Part shown: piece by piece, positions 1-7,978 of the stretch
Numbering within the stretch: the stretch's first letter is position 1
Layout: each line of letters opens with the position of its first letter
Assembly (NCBI RefSeq): GCF_003600355.1
Contig: NZ_CP032416.1
Span: 888,183-952,182, forward strand
Source: Clostridium fermenticellae
GTDB lineage: Bacteria; Bacillota; Clostridia; Clostridiales; Clostridiaceae
Direction of reading: 5' to 3'
DNA length: 64,000 bases
The notes under the pieces: generated by a model
The model's database searches: none
What the model was told of the DNA's origin: nothing
Seen by the model: the letters and a program-made list of their open reading frames with translations, nothing else
Translations under genes and position numbers: made by a program

Positions 1-2
1 AT

Positions 3-110
3 ACATTAATAGATGGAAATGGAGTGACAGCGCAGCTTTTAATCGATAATAATATAAAAATTATAAATGAATGTGATTATAGGTTGAGATTTAATACAGA
101 TAAACTATAA
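3..110 (+). CDS. C-terminal end of an unidentified protein (cut by window edge)
   Basis: An open frame enters from the left edge and ends with TAA at 108-110, giving the last 35 residues of a protein (ends CDYRLRFNTDKL). The other two forward frames are closed by stops within the first 50 bases. There is too little sequence to name a family. A 68-bp gap separates it from the next gene, which has its own ribosome binding site. Confidence 0.4.
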   Translation, partial: TLIDGNGVTAQLLIDNNIKIINECDYRLRFNTDKL

Positions 111-178
111 TTAAATTATAGAACAAATTATTTAAACTAAAGTACTTTTGTGTATGTTTAGTTTGGGGAGGCTAAAAA

Positions 179-1192
179 ATGGATTATAAAGAGGTTTTAA
201 AGAATGCACGCGAAAATTTAAATGGAAGCTGCAGGGTGTGTCGTGTATGTGATGGAAAAGCATGTGCAGGAGAAGTGCCTGGAATGGGTGGAAAAGGAAC
301 AGGAGAAGCATTCTCAGAAAATGTTGAAGCTCTTGATTCCTATAAATTAAATATGAGAGTTATACATGATGCTAAAGATCCGGATACATCAGTAGAACTA
401 TTTGGAAGAAAAATGGATGTACCTGTATTTGCTGCTCCAGTATCAGGAACAACCTTAAATATGGGTGGAAAGTTCTCAGAAGAAGAGTACATATCATGGG
501 TAATAGGTGGATGCCTTGATGCAGGAGTATATCCTATGGTTGGTGATACTGCCGTTGAATCTTTTCTTATTACTAACCTTGAACAACTTAAAAAATTTGG
601 TGGAGATGGCATAGCTATTATAAAACCATGGGAAAATGAAAATGTAATAAAAAAGATAAAGCTTGCAGAAGAATCTGGTGCATATGCTGTTGGAATGGAT
701 ATAGATGCATGCGGACTTATAACACTGTCACTTCATGGAAAATCTGTTATGCCTAAAACAGTAGATCAGATAAAAGAAATAGTAGAGAGTACAAAACTTC
801 CATTTATATTAAAGGGCATAATGACTGCTGACGAAGCAGAACTTGCTGTAAAAGCAGGTGTAAGTGCTATAGTTGTTTCAAATCATGGAGGAAGAGTACT
901 TGACCAAACTCCTGGCGTTGCCGATGTTTTACCTGAAATTGCGGAAACTGTAAAAGGTAAGGTTACAATACTTGCAGATGGAGGAATTAGAACAGGTGTT
1001 GATGTTCTCAAAATTATAGCATTGGGTGCTGATGGAGTATTAATAGGCAGACCTTTTGTAGCAGCATCTTTTGGAGGACAAAGGGAAGGTGTAAAAACTT
1101 ATATAGATAATATAAAAAGCGATCTGAAATCTGCAATGGTTTTGACTGGATGTAAAAATATAAAAGAAATTACAGGAAGAGTCCTATATTAA
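179..1192 (+). CDS. FMN-dependent alpha-hydroxy-acid oxidizing protein
   Basis: This 337-residue protein belongs to the FMN-dependent alpha-hydroxy-acid dehydrogenase / lactate-glycolate oxidase family, a TIM barrel that oxidises 2-hydroxy acids. Seen in the sequence: the family signature SNHGGRVLDQTPG with the catalytic His, and the phosphate-binding LADGGIRTG followed by GADGVLIGRPF near the C-terminus. The N-terminus carries four closely spaced cysteines (C18, C21, C24, C29, in SCRVCRVCDGKAC) that classical lactate oxidases lack; they could bind metal or an Fe-S cluster, which is inference. The start is supported by GGGGAGG just upstream. It is monocistronic and ends at a hairpin shared with the convergent decarboxylase. 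The substrate cannot be read from the sequence. Confidence 0.85.
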   Translation: MDYKEVLKNARENLNGSCRVCRVCDGKACAGEVPGMGGKGTGEAFSENVEALDSYKLNMRVIHDAKDPDTSVELFGRKMDVPVFAAPVSGTTLNMGGKFSEEEYISWVIGGCLDAGVYPMVGDTAVESFLITNLEQLKKFGGDGIAIIKPWENENVIKKIKLAEESGAYAVGMDIDACGLITLSLHGKSVMPKTVDQIKEIVESTKLPFILKGIMTADEAELAVKAGVSAIVVSNHGGRVLDQTPGVADVLPEIAETVKGKVTILADGGIRTGVDVLKIIALGADGVLIGRPFVAASFGGQREGVKTYIDNIKSDLKSAMVLTGCKNIKEITGRVLY

Positions 1193-1197
1193 ATTAA

Positions 1198-1244
1198 AAA
1201 GTGTGGTAGAGATTGAAAAAAATAATCTTTACCACATCTTTTTT
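1198..1244. terminator. Bidirectional intrinsic terminator
   Basis: GTGGTAGAGATT pairs with AATCTTTACCAC (one wobble) across a short A-rich loop. It is followed by TCTTTTTT on the + strand and preceded by an A-rich run that serves the - strand. It lies between two convergent genes and probably terminates both. Confidence 0.8.
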
Positions 1245-2703
1245 ATTTTGTAACTTTAATATATTCTACATCTGGGTCTTCAGTACCCTGTACATATAAT
1301 CCTGTTTCCTTGAGTATTTGAACATAGTCTACTATTTCCTGTGTTATTTTCTCACCAGGGCACAGTATAGGTATTCCAGGTGGATATGCCATAAGGAATT
1401 CACCACTTGTCATTCCAACACTATTTTTTAGAGATACAGAGATTTTTTCACTATTAAATGCTTCTCTAGGTATCATAATCTGAGGAGGAATGGATGGAAT
1501 ATCTATAAAATCAGATTTTTTGTTTCTGCTTCCATAATACTCTTTACTAATTTCCTTTAAAGCTGATAAAAGTGAATCTATGTTTTGTTTTGTATCACCG
1601 AATGATCCAACAGCGAGAACATTGTATAAATCAGAAAGTTCCATTTGAATGTGATATTTATTAGCTAGTATCATGTCTAGATCATATCCTGTTATGCCCA
1701 AATCTCTACAGCTTATTGTCATTTTTGTCGGATCAAGGGCATACACACCTTCATTATGTAATATTTCATTACCAAAACAATAAAATCCGGGAATGTTATT
1801 GATTTCGCGTCTTGCATAGTTCGCAAGGCTTATTGCCTTATTGAGTAATTCCTCTCCATGTAAAGCTATTTGCCTTCTAGCACAGTCTAAGGATGCCATT
1901 AAAATATAGGATGGTGATGTGGTTTGAAGCAAATTTAAAACCTGTTGAACTCTACCTGTATCTATATATTTTGAATTAACTTGAAGTAATGACGCTTGAG
2001 TTAAAGCACCTATTATTTTATGAGTACTTTGTGAGCAAATATCAGCTCCAGATTCCATAGCTGATATTGGTAATTTATCATTAAAACCAAGGTGTGGACC
2101 ATGTGCTTCATCTACAATAAGAGGTATATTATAGCTGTGAGTTATTTGTGCAATATTTTTTATATCAGTAGCTACACCATAATATGTTGGATTTATAATC
2201 ATAACTGCTTTTGCGTCAGGGTTTTGTTTAAGAGCTTTTTCTACAGTTTCGGGTGTCACTCCATGTGCTATGCCAACCCTTTTATCAAAAGCCGGCTGCA
2301 TATATACCGGAATTGCACCACTTAGTATAATCCCAGCAGTTACTGATTTATGAATATTTCTTGGTACTAATATCTTTTCACCAGATTTAACTGTGGACAT
2401 AATCATTGCTTGTATTGCACCAGATGTCCCATGTATTGAAAAAAATGCTGCACTTGAACCATATGCATCTGCAGCCAGTTCTTGAGCTTTTTTTATAGCG
2501 CCTGTAGGATGATGAAGACTATCTACTAATTTAAATACAGTAACATCTATTTTAAAGGCATTTTCACCAATAAAATTTTTAAATTGTTCATCTGCACCTA
2601 CTCCTTTTTTATGTCCGGGAACATGAAAGGGAATTGTATCTCTATTAACATATTCCATAAGTGCATCGAATAAAGGAGTTTGATTTTGATCTAATTTATA
2701 CAC
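1243..2703 (-). CDS. speA: Orn/Lys/Arg decarboxylase (probable arginine decarboxylase)
   Basis: This is a 486-residue PLP-dependent decarboxylase of fold type I, the length of the Firmicutes SpeA/YaaO type rather than the 700-residue enterobacterial forms. Seen: HGTSGAIQA for cofactor phosphate binding, the PLP-aspartate segment VDEAHGPHLGF, the Schiff-base lysine in QSTHKIIGALTQAS, and the C-terminal domain with YPPGIPILCPGE. It would make agmatine (or cadaverine) and so feed polyamine synthesis; spermidine synthase is encoded 25 kb away in this window. The start is GTG at 2701-2703 with an AAGGAAGGTG-like ribosome site about a dozen bases upstream on the minus strand. Substrate choice between Arg, Lys and Orn cannot be decided from sequence. 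Confidence 0.85.
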   Translation of the reverse strand: MYKLDQNQTPLFDALMEYVNRDTIPFHVPGHKKGVGADEQFKNFIGENAFKIDVTVFKLVDSLHHPTGAIKKAQELAADAYGSSAAFFSIHGTSGAIQAMIMSTVKSGEKILVPRNIHKSVTAGIILSGAIPVYMQPAFDKRVGIAHGVTPETVEKALKQNPDAKAVMIINPTYYGVATDIKNIAQITHSYNIPLIVDEAHGPHLGFNDKLPISAMESGADICSQSTHKIIGALTQASLLQVNSKYIDTGRVQQVLNLLQTTSPSYILMASLDCARRQIALHGEELLNKAISLANYARREINNIPGFYCFGNEILHNEGVYALDPTKMTISCRDLGITGYDLDMILANKYHIQMELSDLYNVLAVGSFGDTKQNIDSLLSALKEISKEYYGSRNKKSDFIDIPSIPPQIMIPREAFNSEKISVSLKNSVGMTSGEFLMAYPPGIPILCPGEKITQEIVDYVQILKETGLYVQGTEDPDVEYIKVTK

Positions 2704-2904
2704 CTTGATAAAGCACCTTCCTTCATGAAAATATATCCTTTAGACTTTGAGCTTCAAGGGCTTGTCTAAGCTTTTATTTAAAAAACCATTATAATTATAA
2801 GTTAAATAATTTGTAATTGCAATAATGCATAAAAATTTTTGTTTCTAAAATTTAAACAAACAAATAACTTTTAGATAACTTATATGTAAAACCCTTACAT
2901 ATAG

Positions 2905-2913
2905 TGATATAAT
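2905..2913 (+). promoter_or_regulatory. Candidate extended -10 promoter for pgcA
   Basis: TGATATAAT fits an extended -10 element (TGnTATAAT) about 105 bases before the pgcA start. No good -35 is visible. The rest of the 314-bp divergent gap (2704-3017) is A+T-rich, and I see no other clear signal in it. Confidence 0.4.
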
Positions 2914-3017
2914 GGATTATACTTGAAATAAGTTTATTTTCATAAATTGGTTTTATTAAGCATAGATTTAACCAACTACAGTAAATAACAAAAATTTAAT
3001 AATGCAGGAGGTAGAAA

Positions 3018-4751
3018 ATGCTATACGAAGAAAAATATAATTTGTGGTTAAACTCACAATTTTTAGATGAGAATTCGAAGAAAGAACTCTCTGGTATAAA
3101 AGATGAGAAGGAAATAGAAGATAGATTTTATAAAGACCTTGAGTTTGGAACTGGTGGATTGAGAGGAATTATAGGTATTGGAACGAATAGAATGAATATT
3201 TACACTGTTGGAAAGGCAACTAAAGGTTTGGCAGACTACCTTTTAAATAAATATGAAAGTCAGGACATATCAGTAAGTATAGCTTATGACTCAAGGATAA
3301 TGTCTAAAGAGTTTGCCGAAACAGCGTCATTGGTTTTATGCTTTAATGGGATCAAGGTTAATCTGTTTGAGAGTCTAAGACCAACACCAATGCTATCGTA
3401 TACAGTAAGATATCTTAAAAGTAAGGCTGGTATAGTAATAACTGCTTCACATAATCCAAAAGAATATAATGGTTATAAAGTATATGGAGAAGATGGAGGC
3501 CAGATTACTGACAGGAGTGCAAAAGAAATTTTTTCATATATAGAAGCAATAAATGATTTAAGCATAGTCAAAAGAATGAAATTGGATGAAGCCTTAAGTA
3601 AAGGATTATTAAATATTATAGGAAAAGATGTTGATAGAAGTTATATAGAAAATGTAAAGAAATTGACAATAAGAAAACAACTTGTTAATAATCTTGCAAA
3701 AGATTTAAAAATAATATATACTCCGATCCATGGCGCGGGAAATATTCCTGTCAGAACAGTTCTTTCTGAACTTGGATATAAAAATTTGAATGTGGTAAAA
3801 GAACAGGAAATGCCAGATGGTACATTTCCTACAATAAAATATCCCAATCCAGAAGATCCAAAAGTATTTAATATAGCACTTAAAATGGCAGACAATATAA
3901 ATCCTGATATAATTTTTGGAACAGATCCTGATTGTGATAGGGTAGGTGTAGTTGTAAAAGATGATAGTGGAAATTACAAAACACTTACTGGAAATCAAAT
4001 GGGGATCTTATTAACACATTATATGTTGAGTTCACTTAAAGAACTTAATAAACTTCCCGGTAATTCAATTGTTGTAAAGACAATTGTTACAACCGAGATG
4101 GTTTCAGAGATAACAAAGGAATATGGTGTTGAACTTATAAATGTATTAACTGGATTTAAATATATAGGTGAAAAGATAAAAGAATTTGAAGAAAATAATG
4201 ATAAAAAATTTGTATTTGGGTTTGAGGAGAGTTATGGATACCTTGCCGGTAATTTTGTCAGGGATAAGGATGCAGTAATAGCATGTATGCTTATTTGTGA
4301 AATGGCACTTTATTATAAAAATAAAGGAATGAATTTATATCATGCTTTGACAGAGCTATATAATAAGTATGGATTTTATAAAGAAAAGTTAGTATCAATA
4401 GAACTTAAAGGTAAGAAAGGACATGAAAAAATAGAAAGTGCTCTTGAATTTATGAGACACTCTATGAGTTACAATTTTGGAGGATCAAAGATAGTAAAGA
4501 AGATAGACTATAAGATTGGTATAGAAAAGGATATAGTAAATATTACAGAAAATAGAGTTAATTTACCAAAATCAAATGTACTTAAATTTGTACTTGAGGA
4601 TAAATCATGGTTTGCAGTAAGACCCTCTGGGACTGAGCCTAAGATAAAGATATATATGTCTGTTGTTGGTGACAGCTACAAAAATTCTGAACTAAAAATG
4701 AGTAAGTTCGAGAATAAGGTTATGGGAATCATACACAAAGCATGTGATTAA
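3018..4751 (+). CDS. pgcA: Phosphoglucomutase / phosphomannomutase (alpha-PGM family)
   Basis: This 577-residue enzyme interconverts hexose 6- and 1-phosphates. All four family motifs are visible: the phosphoserine loop TASHNPKEYNGYKVY, the metal-binding loop GTDPDCDRVG, the sugar-specificity loop FGFEESYGYLAG, and the phosphate-binding VRPSGTEPKIKIY near the C-terminus. The FEES loop is typical of the Bacillus PgcA-type enzyme. AGGAGG sits 7 bases before the ATG. With galU downstream it forms the route glucose-6-P to glucose-1-P to UDP-glucose, which feeds the surface-polysaccharide locus. It is followed at about 50 bp by a TPR gene on the same strand. Confidence 0.93.
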   Translation: MLYEEKYNLWLNSQFLDENSKKELSGIKDEKEIEDRFYKDLEFGTGGLRGIIGIGTNRMNIYTVGKATKGLADYLLNKYESQDISVSIAYDSRIMSKEFAETASLVLCFNGIKVNLFESLRPTPMLSYTVRYLKSKAGIVITASHNPKEYNGYKVYGEDGGQITDRSAKEIFSYIEAINDLSIVKRMKLDEALSKGLLNIIGKDVDRSYIENVKKLTIRKQLVNNLAKDLKIIYTPIHGAGNIPVRTVLSELGYKNLNVVKEQEMPDGTFPTIKYPNPEDPKVFNIALKMADNINPDIIFGTDPDCDRVGVVVKDDSGNYKTLTGNQMGILLTHYMLSSLKELNKLPGNSIVVKTIVTTEMVSEITKEYGVELINVLTGFKYIGEKIKEFEENNDKKFVFGFEESYGYLAGNFVRDKDAVIACMLICEMALYYKNKGMNLYHALTELYNKYGFYKEKLVSIELKGKKGHEKIESALEFMRHSMSYNFGGSKIVKKIDYKIGIEKDIVNITENRVNLPKSNVLKFVLEDKSWFAVRPSGTEPKIKIYMSVVGDSYKNSELKMSKFENKVMGIIHKACD

Positions 4752-4809
4752 TTATATAATATGTGAAAATCTGATTAATAGAATATTTTAGGAGTGGGTG
4801 CTTGTAAAT

Positions 4810-5892
4810 ATGGCTTTTAATGCGAAATTTTCAGAAGAATTATCAAAGGTTTTGTTTTTAGAATTAAGCAAAGAAAATGTAAAAAAATTATTTAATATGG
4901 ATATAGATAATAGTATATATGTTCCAGTTAGAACCTATAATATAATAGATAAAGTTAAATTTGGAGAAGATTTAGCAAAAATACCTATGAGTTTTTTTAT
5001 AGAAGGTATGTATTATGTTTTGGGAGCAGATCCATCATTTAGGTTTTCGAATGAATATGTGAGAATATTATCTACAATAAATGATAGTGATATATTCATA
5101 AAAGGCAAAATAGGTGAATGTGTAAAAAGCAAAAAATATAATGATGCTTATATAATGCTCAAGGGTCTGGCTCAAATAGAGGAAACAAAAGATGTATATG
5201 ATAAGATGATTGTTTTATTGGAAACATTAAGAGCACAATATAGTGAATATAAAAATGAAGAGTTGGAAATTATAGAAACGGCTGAAAAAAGATATAACGA
5301 TTATGCACTTCCATATCTTTATGAATGTATAATAAGGAAAGAAGAAAATGATTATGATAAAGCTTTATTTTGTATAAATAATTATATAGCAAAAGGTGGA
5401 AAACAAACGCCTGAAGTAACTGAACTCAAAGATTCTTTAAAGCTTGTTTCTGATTATGAGAAAGGCAAGGAAATATTGAATGATGATCCAACAGAGGCAT
5501 TGAAACTTTTGATACCTCTTACAAATGAGTTTGGTAATGATGCAACTTTGTATTATTATATTGCAGTTGCATATAGAATGTTGGAAAATTATGAAAAAGC
5601 AATATATTATTTAAATGAGTCTATGAATATAGATAGCAATATTGTAGAAGTTGTAAATGAGATGGGGATAAATTATGCATGTATAGGTGATTATGATACG
5701 GCAATTGTTTATCTTAGAAAGGCATTTGAAGTTACTAAATCAGTTGAAATATGTACTAATCTTATAATGTGTTATGTCAATAAAAATGATTTAAAAAATG
5801 CGAAAATCCATCTTGAGCTAGCGAAGAAATTAAATTCAGAGGATGAGGTTGTAAAAGAGATAGATCAGTATTTTTTAAAAAATAAAATTTAA
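4810..5892 (+). CDS. Tetratricopeptide-repeat protein
   Basis: A cytoplasmic protein of about 360 residues with no signal peptide or membrane segment. The C-terminal half has clear TPR units, for example LYYYIAVAYRMLENYEKAIYYLNESM and VVNEMGINYACIGDYDTAIVYLRKAF. The N-terminal third is unrecognised. TPRs are protein-docking scaffolds, and no partner is evident. Start choice is uncertain: AGGAG lies only 3 bases before a GTG at 4798, while AGGAGTGGGTG precedes the in-frame ATG at 4810 by a more usual distance, so I take the ATG. It lies between pgcA and galU, and a 256-bp palindromic repeat begins 17 bases behind its stop codon. Confidence 0.8.
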   Translation: MAFNAKFSEELSKVLFLELSKENVKKLFNMDIDNSIYVPVRTYNIIDKVKFGEDLAKIPMSFFIEGMYYVLGADPSFRFSNEYVRILSTINDSDIFIKGKIGECVKSKKYNDAYIMLKGLAQIEETKDVYDKMIVLLETLRAQYSEYKNEELEIIETAEKRYNDYALPYLYECIIRKEENDYDKALFCINNYIAKGGKQTPEVTELKDSLKLVSDYEKGKEILNDDPTEALKLLIPLTNEFGNDATLYYYIAVAYRMLENYEKAIYYLNESMNIDSNIVEVVNEMGINYACIGDYDTAIVYLRKAFEVTKSVEICTNLIMCYVNKNDLKNAKIHLELAKKLNSEDEVVKEIDQYFLKNKI

Positions 5893-5909
5893 GTATTACA
5901 ACATATATA

Positions 5910-6165
5910 TAGGGTTATAAATAAAAGCTTAACTTATGCTCCGGCCGGGATTTTCAAAATTCGTCACGTAAAAAATTTCTAGTAAGTCTAAGCTTGCGTT
6001 CATAAAAGTCTAAGCAGATTTTATAAACTCGCTTTGCTCAAACATATAAAATCTACTAAGACTTTTAAGAACGCCTCGCTAATACTTACTACAAAATTTT
6101 TTAATGTGCCTAAATTTTAGAAATCCCAGCCTATGCATAAGTTAAGCTTAGACTTGTAGACCCTA
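5910..6165. repeat. MITE-like palindromic repeat, long form (copy 1, 256 bp)
   Basis: The outer arms start TAGGGTT and end ACCCTA and are flanked by TA on both sides. Inside them AAGCTTAACTTATGC pairs with GCATAAGTTAAGCTT. A second nested palindrome lies between, with TAAAAGTCTAAGCAGATTTTAT facing its near-complement ATAAAATCTACTAAGACTTTTA. It matches copy 4 (41855-42110) in length exactly. It has no coding capacity. It sits between the TPR gene and galU and fills most of that gap. Confidence 0.9.
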
Positions 6166-6191
6166 TAGCAGATACAATAGAAAGGGGAAAC

Positions 6192-7115
6192 ATGCTTATG
6201 AAAGTAAAGAAAGCGATAATACCTGCGGCTGGACTTGGAACTAGATTTTTGCCTGCGACTAAAGCTCAACCGAAAGAAATGCTTCCTATAGTTGATAAAC
6301 CAACTATTCAATATATTATAGAAGAGGCTGTAGCTTCAGGTATAGAGGAAATACTTATAATAACTGGAAGAAATAAGAGAGCTATAGAAGATCATTTTGA
6401 TAAGTCTGTAGAACTTGAGAAAGAGCTTAATGAGCATGGAAAGGAAGAATTGCTTTCCATGGTAAAAGAAATATCTAATATGGTTGATATATATTATATA
6501 AGACAAAAGGAACCAAAGGGACTCGGACACGCTATAAATTGTGCGAGAACTTTTGTTGGAAATGAACCATTTGCAGTAATGCTTGGTGATGATGTTGTTG
6601 ACAGTAAAATTCCATGTCTAAAACAACTTATAGATTGCTTTAATGAATACAGAACATCAATAATAGGAGTTCAAGAGGTTCCAAGAGAGGATGTATATAA
6701 ATACGGTATCATAAAAGGAATGTACATAGAAGACAGAGTTTATAAAGTTAAGGATCTAATTGAAAAACCAAAAGTTAAAGAAGCACCCTCAAATATGGCA
6801 ATACTAGGAAGATATATAATAACACCTACAATATTTGATATACTGAGTAATACCTCTCCAGGAAAAGGTGGAGAAATACAGCTTACAGACGCTCTTAAGA
6901 CTTTAATTAAGTGTGAGGCTATGTATGCTTATAACTTTGAGGGCAGAAGATATGATGTTGGAGATAAACTTGGATTTTTGGAAGCCACAGTTGAATATGC
7001 ACTTAAGAGGGATGAACTTAAGAAACCATTTATGGAATATTTATTAGATTTAAGTAATAAGGAACTATTTAAAACTCTCGAAAAGGAAATAATAACTAAA
7101 AAAAAGCAAGAATAA
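6192..7115 (+). CDS. galU: UTP-glucose-1-phosphate uridylyltransferase
   Basis: This 307-residue enzyme makes UDP-glucose from UTP and glucose-1-phosphate. Seen: the nucleotide-binding GAGLGTRFLPATKAQPKEML near residue 13, the KGLGHAI segment, the metal aspartate region VMLGDDVVD, and the sugar-binding lysine in VKDLIEKPK. Length is normal for bacterial GalU. AAAGGGG precedes the ATG at 6192, and a second in-frame ATG lies two codons on. It is immediately upstream of the surface-polysaccharide locus, where UDP-glucose would be used, but is separated from it by an 863-bp gap with hairpins, so it may be transcribed separately. Confidence 0.95.
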   Translation: MLMKVKKAIIPAAGLGTRFLPATKAQPKEMLPIVDKPTIQYIIEEAVASGIEEILIITGRNKRAIEDHFDKSVELEKELNEHGKEELLSMVKEISNMVDIYYIRQKEPKGLGHAINCARTFVGNEPFAVMLGDDVVDSKIPCLKQLIDCFNEYRTSIIGVQEVPREDVYKYGIIKGMYIEDRVYKVKDLIEKPKVKEAPSNMAILGRYIITPTIFDILSNTSPGKGGEIQLTDALKTLIKCEAMYAYNFEGRRYDVGDKLGFLEATVEYALKRDELKKPFMEYLLDLSNKELFKTLEKEIITKKKQE

Positions 7116-7141
7116 GGTGCGTATATTGCGTATCAAGCGTT

Positions 7142-7306
7142 GTTGTAAGCACCATAAGTAGAATTCTTACTTCCGTGAAATACTGTAAGGCTTTGACACG
7201 TTAAAACTTTTTATAAATCTAAGACGAAGTGCTGTGAAAAAGTTTTAAATGTGTCTTCGGCTCACAGTATTCCACTACGTAAGAAAATTCTACTTATGTT
7301 TGCAAC
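7142..7306. repeat. Nested long palindrome (second type of dispersed-repeat candidate)
   Basis: The left arm GTTGTAAGCACCATAAGTAG faces the right arm, whose complement reads GTTGCAAACATAAGTAG. Both continue inward through AATTCTTAC / GTAAGAAAATT. Further in, GTGAAATACTGT pairs with ACAGTATTCCAC, and TTAAAACTTTTT with AAAAAGTTTTAA. No ORF is present. It differs in sequence from the four MITE-like copies, and only one copy is seen in the window. It could end galU transcription or be a mobile relic. Confidence 0.75.
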
Positions 7307-7372
7307 TTTAAGGGGCTAGGGCGATTAGCCTTGTTGATTTATATTATAATCATAATTTTTGGGTATATGGTA

Positions 7373-7418
7373 TAAGGCCTGTGTCATTTTTCAGTAAGCA
7401 GGCTTACAGTCCTTTTTT
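7373..7418 (+). terminator. Attenuator-like hairpin in the polysaccharide leader (1)
   Basis: TAAGGCCTG pairs with CAGGCTTA (one bulge), followed six bases later by TTTTTT. It has terminator form but the stem is modest. It lies in the 863-bp untranslated region between galU and the first polysaccharide gene. Confidence 0.4.
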
Positions 7419-7605
7419 AGTGATATTGATATATAAATTTACTAATTTAGTTATTAGAACGTTAACTTCCCGGGTATATAGTAAAACTCACATTTAAATT
7501 TAAATAATTCAATAGGACTAATCGTCCTGGAATCATTTCATTTATCTAAAATTTAAGTTAAATATCTTTTATGCCCCAAAAGATCTTAAAGTTTTGAATA
7601 TACTA

Positions 7606-7634
7606 TCTGAATTACAGGTTATTCAGACTTTTTT
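7606..7634 (+). terminator. Attenuator-like hairpin in the polysaccharide leader (2)
   Basis: TCTGAAT pairs perfectly with ATTCAGA across an 8-base loop and is followed directly by CTTTTTT, a compact intrinsic-terminator form. It lies 345 bases before the first polysaccharide gene. Two smaller hairpins (AGGAC/GTCCT at 7514-7528 and GGCTA/TAGCC at 7314-7330) lie in the same leader. Confidence 0.5.
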
Positions 7635-7895
7635 AGTTATCTTAACAGATGTCTAAAACTGCAATTATAGTATAAATCAATATGGCTATCGCCATAAACC
7701 CTTAAAGGAGAAATCATATTTATCAAGTTTACATAAGTTATATAATTATTTATATACTTTTATTAGTATATAAAGCATTTATTGATTTAAGTATATAACT
7801 TATAAGGACAAACTGGACTTATAGCCCCATATATCTATGAACAATGCTTAATACGGCAATATATGCAATTTATAAGTCAGCTGTGGAAAAATATA

Positions 7896-7923
7896 TTGAA
7901 TAATTTTTTTAATGATGTAAAAT
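7896..7923 (+). promoter_or_regulatory. Candidate sigma-A promoter of the polysaccharide operon
   Basis: TTGAAT and TAAAAT are separated by 16 bases and end 55 bases before the first gene's ATG. This is a fair match to the vegetative consensus. If used, it would bypass the upstream attenuator-like hairpins, so the operon may have two promoters. Confidence 0.45.
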
Positions 7924-7978
7924 AGAGAAGAGAGTTTTTATCACATATTCATAATGACTAGTTTAAGGAAGTGTTAAG

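Noticed and set aside
7323-7900. Cyclic-di-GMP or other known riboswitch in the polysaccharide leader
   Set aside because: I could not match the conserved core of any riboswitch class; only simple hairpins are visible.
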